Shown here: piece after piece, positions 61,014 to 64,000 of the stretch
Layout: every line of letters begins with the position of its first letter
How positions within the stretch are numbered: position 1 is the first letter of the stretch
NCBI RefSeq assembly: GCF_031921685.1
Contig: NZ_JAPDHU010000003.1
Span: forward strand, 806,001-870,000
Source of the DNA: Terripilifer sp031921685
GTDB taxonomy: Bacteria; Pseudomonadota; Alphaproteobacteria; Rhizobiales; Beijerinckiaceae
DNA: 64,000 nucleotides
Direction of reading: 5' to 3'
Program-made: the position numbers and the translations under genes
Notes under the pieces: generated by a model
The model's input: only the letters and a program-made list of their open reading frames with translations
Database searches by the model: none
Told to the model about the DNA's origin: nothing

Positions 61014-61869
61014 GGCGGCGATCCGCACGCGCCACCTGTTCGCTCTCCTGCATGCCGCGGCTCGCCTCTTCACGCAGGTCGTTCCAGATGTCGGCCACAT
61101 GGCGGCCGAACGCATCGCTGCCGACCACGTCGGACGTGCGCGGCCGTGCCAGATCGATATCGGCGATCCGCTTCACCTTACCCGGGCGATAGGTCATGAC
61201 GACGATGCGATCGGACAATTGCACCGCTTCCGTCAGATTGTGGGTGATCAGCAGGGTCGTCTGCTTCAGCTCCTGCTGAATCTGGGTGATCTTGTCGCCG
61301 AGCAGCAGGCGCGTCTGCTCATCGAGCGCCGCGAACGGCTCATCCATCAGGAGAATACGCGGATTGGAGACGAGCGTGCGCGCGATCGACACGCGCTGCT
61401 TCATGCCGCCGGAGAGTTGCGAAGGATAGCGCTTCTCGAAACCATCGAGACCGACCATGCCGATGAAGTGACGGGCGCGATCGTAACGTTCCGATTTGGC
61501 GACGCCGCGCAATTCGAGCGGAAAGGCGACATTGTCGATGACGCTGCGCCAGGGGAAAGTCGATTCCTCCTGAAACACCATGCCGACAGCCGGATGCGGC
61601 CCAGCGATGCGTTCGCCGTCGATGCGCACGTCGCCGCCATATTCGCCCAGCATGCCGCCAATGATGTTGAAGAGCGTCGATTTTCCGCAGCCCGACGGAC
61701 CGATGACGGCGACGAATTCGCCTTGCTTCACATTGAAGGACACATGATCGACAGCGGTGACCGCCTCCTCGGCATCGCCGAAGGTTTTGTAGACGTCATC
61801 GATGATCAATACCGGCTTATCCGCGTCGAGGCTCGCGCCAGGCCGCGTCGCTGTTTGCACAGAACCCAT
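61006..61869 (-). CDS. ABC transporter ATPase, SsuB/TauB type
   Basis: 287 residues. Walker A GPSGCGKSTL, Q loop MVFQEESTFPWRSV, signature LSGGMKQRVSIA, Walker B ILLMDEPFAALDEQTR and H loop ITHNLTEA. The PW after the Q loop and the length are typical of nitrate/sulfonate/taurine importers. It heads a three-gene operon with two permeases. Its binding protein is missing locally; the orphan at 30424-31386 is a candidate. Confidence 0.93.
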   Translation of the reverse strand: MGSVQTATRPGASLDADKPVLIIDDVYKTFGDAEEAVTAVDHVSFNVKQGEFVAVIGPSGCGKSTLFNIIGGMLGEYGGDVRIDGERIAGPHPAVGMVFQEESTFPWRSVIDNVAFPLELRGVAKSERYDRARHFIGMVGLDGFEKRYPSQLSGGMKQRVSIARTLVSNPRILLMDEPFAALDEQTRLLLGDKITQIQQELKQTTLLITHNLTEAVQLSDRIVVMTYRPGKVKRIADIDLARPRTSDVVGSDAFGRHVADIWNDLREEASRGMQESEQVARADRRRG

Positions 61870-62005
61870 CGGACGACAGTTCCCTTCCCAGAATTATTCG
61901 ATGTCTAATCTTTTTTTATTGAGTTACAAAATTACACGTTGAGGTCAATAGCTCAAATTGCCCTCAGCAGTGTATCACAATCAAGCGATGGCTTCAGCGC
62001 AACTT

Positions 62006-63799
62006 TCAGTTCGCGCGCGCTGTATCCGCTTCGGCGCGACGGCCAACGGCCGAGGCCATGTTGTCGGACGTTTCCGCCTGCACCGGGATCGGCGGTCCGA
62101 ACATCGCCGCTTTCAAATCGTTGCGCGACGACGCGCGCAACGGCGCCACGGTGGAGCCCACGAGGCTCGCCACCGGCGTCTGCGAAATGCTGGCCGGCGA
62201 CAGCAGCGACGAGAAATTGGAGCGATCAAGCCGTGCGGCCGAGAGCGGTGCTGGATGCGCATCGCGCGCTGCGCGTACGCCAACGAGACGCGCGACGACG
62301 GGCGCGCTGCGTTGTTGTTGCGGCCGCGCCACCGGCTTGACGGGCTCGCCCTGCAGCGGCGCGAAAGCCAGAACGCTGCTGCCCGCGCTGGCCGCAACCG
62401 GCGTGCCCTGGGTGATGACGGAAGGCAGGCCCGGCGTCGCCGCCACCTTGCTCGACCCCGTACCACCGATGAGCGCGGCAAGCGCTTCGCGCGCGGCCGG
62501 CCGCGCGGTCGGCATCGGCACGTCGGTTTTAGCTACGTCGGTTTTGGCCGGATCAGCTTTGGCGAGAACGATGAGGCTGGCGGGACGCTGCGGCGGCAGC
62601 GGAACGGCCGCCATGATCATCGCCTCGACCTGCGTGTCCGACGGACGGCGCGGCGGCAGCGGCACGTCGGCGACCTGGATCTCGGTCTGCAAATCAACCG
62701 GCTTTCCACGCGGTGCCGGGCCTGTCGGCGCGGTGGCCACGGGCGCAGGAACTGCAGCAACGGGGGCCGCCTGTTGTTGCGGCTGCGGCGCCGGCTGAGC
62801 CGTCGCCTGGAGCTGCGCTGCGGCCACCTGCGACGGATCGCGGCGAGCTGCGTCGGAGCGGAAGAACGAGGCGGAGGAATTATCCTCGGCCGCGGCATAG
62901 GCTGTCGTCGGTGGGGTCGCCGCGGCGGTGCGAACCGGCGCCGGCGCGCCACGGCGCGAAGCCACCTGAGTGCGAACCGGAGCGGTATCCTCTTCCTCTT
63001 CACCCCAGCCAAACAGGGTGGCGAAGAAGCCCTTGCTCTGAACCTGCGCCAAGCTCGGCACAAAACCACCGCCGCGCGCCTCGATCTCGGCCCGCGCTTC
63101 TTCGTAGCGCGCCATTGGCTGGCCGTTGGCCGGGATGTGAACGGTCTTGCCGTCGGGGAACAGGCGGGCGAGCTGATCGTAGCTCATGCGCGGCCAGGCC
63201 CGGACGGAACCGACATCGAGATGGACGAAAGGCGAATTCGCGGACGGATAATAGCCGACACCGCCGCGCTGCATGCGCATGGCGGTCTCGCGGATATAGG
63301 ACATCGGCACGTCATCGACGTGGATGTCCATCGCCCGGCCTTGCGTGTGCTGGGAATATTCGGCCACGGCGCGCGAACGGCGGCGCAGCATGGAATTGGT
63401 CTCGGGCGAGCGGTAAGCCGACTGCACCCGGATGACGGAACGCGAACCGGCGCCGCGCTGCGCCTCCCAGATCACGTCGAACAGGCGGGGATCCATGCTG
63501 ATCTGTTCGTCACGCCGCCAATCGCGCAGGAACCAGTTCAATTGTTTCAGAACGGTCGGGTCGTAACTGCCGTTGACGCGGAAAGTGGCGGAAATCGTTT
63601 CGCCCGTATGGGCATGCACCAGATTGATGGTGCGGGTGTCGCCGTTGGCGATGGCCGTCTGAGTCGAACTTGTGGATAGCGCGGTGAGAACGAAAGCGAG
63701 CGACCCGCCGGCCGCAAAAAATTTGAAAAAACGGCGCGATGCCGTGCGGAGGCGCGGGTTCTGCAAAGCCAAACTCACCTTTTCGTCAGACCGAGACAC
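62006..63799 (-). CDS. DUF882/M15-like cell-wall protein with long disordered tail
   Basis: 597 residues. A Sec-type signal or anchor (FFKFFAAGGSLAFVLTALST) is followed by a DUF882/YcbK-like peptidase-M15 domain with SAYRSPETNSMLRRRSRA, the zinc motif SQHTQGRAMDIHVDD and FVHLDVG. The remaining ~350 residues are Pro/Ala/Gln-rich low complexity (PQPQQQAAPVAAVPAP), probably disordered in the periplasm. M15 relatives cleave or trim peptidoglycan peptides. The start is GTG at 63799; a GTG at 63778 is possible. Confidence 0.85.
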   Translation of the reverse strand: MSRSDEKVSLALQNPRLRTASRRFFKFFAAGGSLAFVLTALSTSSTQTAIANGDTRTINLVHAHTGETISATFRVNGSYDPTVLKQLNWFLRDWRRDEQISMDPRLFDVIWEAQRGAGSRSVIRVQSAYRSPETNSMLRRRSRAVAEYSQHTQGRAMDIHVDDVPMSYIRETAMRMQRGGVGYYPSANSPFVHLDVGSVRAWPRMSYDQLARLFPDGKTVHIPANGQPMARYEEARAEIEARGGGFVPSLAQVQSKGFFATLFGWGEEEEDTAPVRTQVASRRGAPAPVRTAAATPPTTAYAAAEDNSSASFFRSDAARRDPSQVAAAQLQATAQPAPQPQQQAAPVAAVPAPVATAPTGPAPRGKPVDLQTEIQVADVPLPPRRPSDTQVEAMIMAAVPLPPQRPASLIVLAKADPAKTDVAKTDVPMPTARPAAREALAALIGGTGSSKVAATPGLPSVITQGTPVAASAGSSVLAFAPLQGEPVKPVARPQQQRSAPVVARLVGVRAARDAHPAPLSAARLDRSNFSSLLSPASISQTPVASLVGSTVAPLRASSRNDLKAAMFGPPIPVQAETSDNMASAVGRRAEADTARAN

Positions 63800-64000
63800 G
63801 GGTTGCGGTCAATCACTCCGCTAACGATGATTGCCCCGGTACGCAGGGTAATACATTGTTAACGCAAGCAAATTGTTACCGAAAACCGTTAACGGCGCGT
63901 AACGGTGCGAGCAATTGCCCGAGATGCGGCGTGACTTTAGTCAATCCGCAGCTCGATGAAAAGGCTTAGAAAACGTGGCCATTTTGTGTCGAGAAACGAC

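Noticed and set aside
63850..63915. CtrA-like sites (TTAAC-type) upstream of the DUF882 gene
   Set aside because: GTTAAC elements are present but none shows the full TTAA-N7-TTAA spacing, so a claim of cell-cycle control is not supported.

Overview
This window is GC-rich and gene-dense. It looks like a chromosome segment of an alphaproteobacterium, most likely of the order Hyphomicrobiales (Rhizobiales). The evidence is a GapR/DUF2312 nucleoid protein, an EipA/DUF1134 envelope protein, a DUF882 peptidase-like protein, a MucR/Ros-type remnant, a Zur-box-controlled CobW GTPase and many ABC and TctC solute-binding proteins. I cannot name a genus. No rRNA, phage, IS element or CRISPR array was seen. 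There is one tRNA, tRNA-Glu(CTC).

Layout. 0.1-7.1 kb: two VOC-fold proteins, a CobW/COG0523 GTPase with a perfect Zur-type palindrome at its start, two small proteins, a BisC/DorA-type molybdoenzyme, a CzcD-type cation exporter and a zinc-ribbon protein. 7.2-10.8 kb: an OmpR/EnvZ-type two-component system and three small exported proteins. All four transcription units carry the same promoter-like box, which suggests one autoregulated regulon. 11.1-13.8 kb: a Tat-exported amidohydrolase and an AraC regulator.

13.9-30.2 kb is a large catabolic block. A divergent promoter with two identical TTGTATA-N3-TATACAA operators separates a leftward unit (permease, aldehyde dehydrogenase, GlcG/HbpS-like protein, acyl-CoA dehydrogenase) from a rightward unit (PqqC/haem-oxygenase-like metal oxidase, ferredoxin, unknown 104-aa protein, second ferredoxin, aspartate-dehydrogenase-like enzyme, FCD-type GntR regulator, alpha/beta hydrolase). 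Facing it is a complete Liv-type ABC importer ending in an SDR dehydrogenase, with its own FCD GntR regulator and a DUF1857 protein. I read this as an undescribed route for uptake and oxidative breakdown of a nitrogen-containing or carboxylated compound. The substrate is not visible in the sequence.

30.4-34.1 kb is a decaying transport/catabolic patch. It holds an orphan NMT1-type binding protein, an MBL-fold hydrolase, a TPP-decarboxylase beta-subunit gene whose 5' end appears replaced by an amidohydrolase start, and a TctC gene broken by one in-frame TGA. mtgA, a small exported protein and a truncated MucR-like gene follow.

35.9-49.4 kb is one gene for a 4503-residue autotransporter. Its passenger is built of short STAGSATITN-like strands, PATR repeats and three copies of a ~1-kb module. 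A CadC-like membrane-anchored regulator is divergent to it, with an AT-rich palindrome between them. 51.5-64 kb is mostly housekeeping or envelope genes: PRC-barrel protein, small membrane proteins, I78 inhibitor, tRNA-Glu, coiled-coil protein, EipA, an ACMSD-like amidohydrolase plus TctC, GapR, an SsuBC-like ABC importer without a binding protein, and a DUF882 protein.
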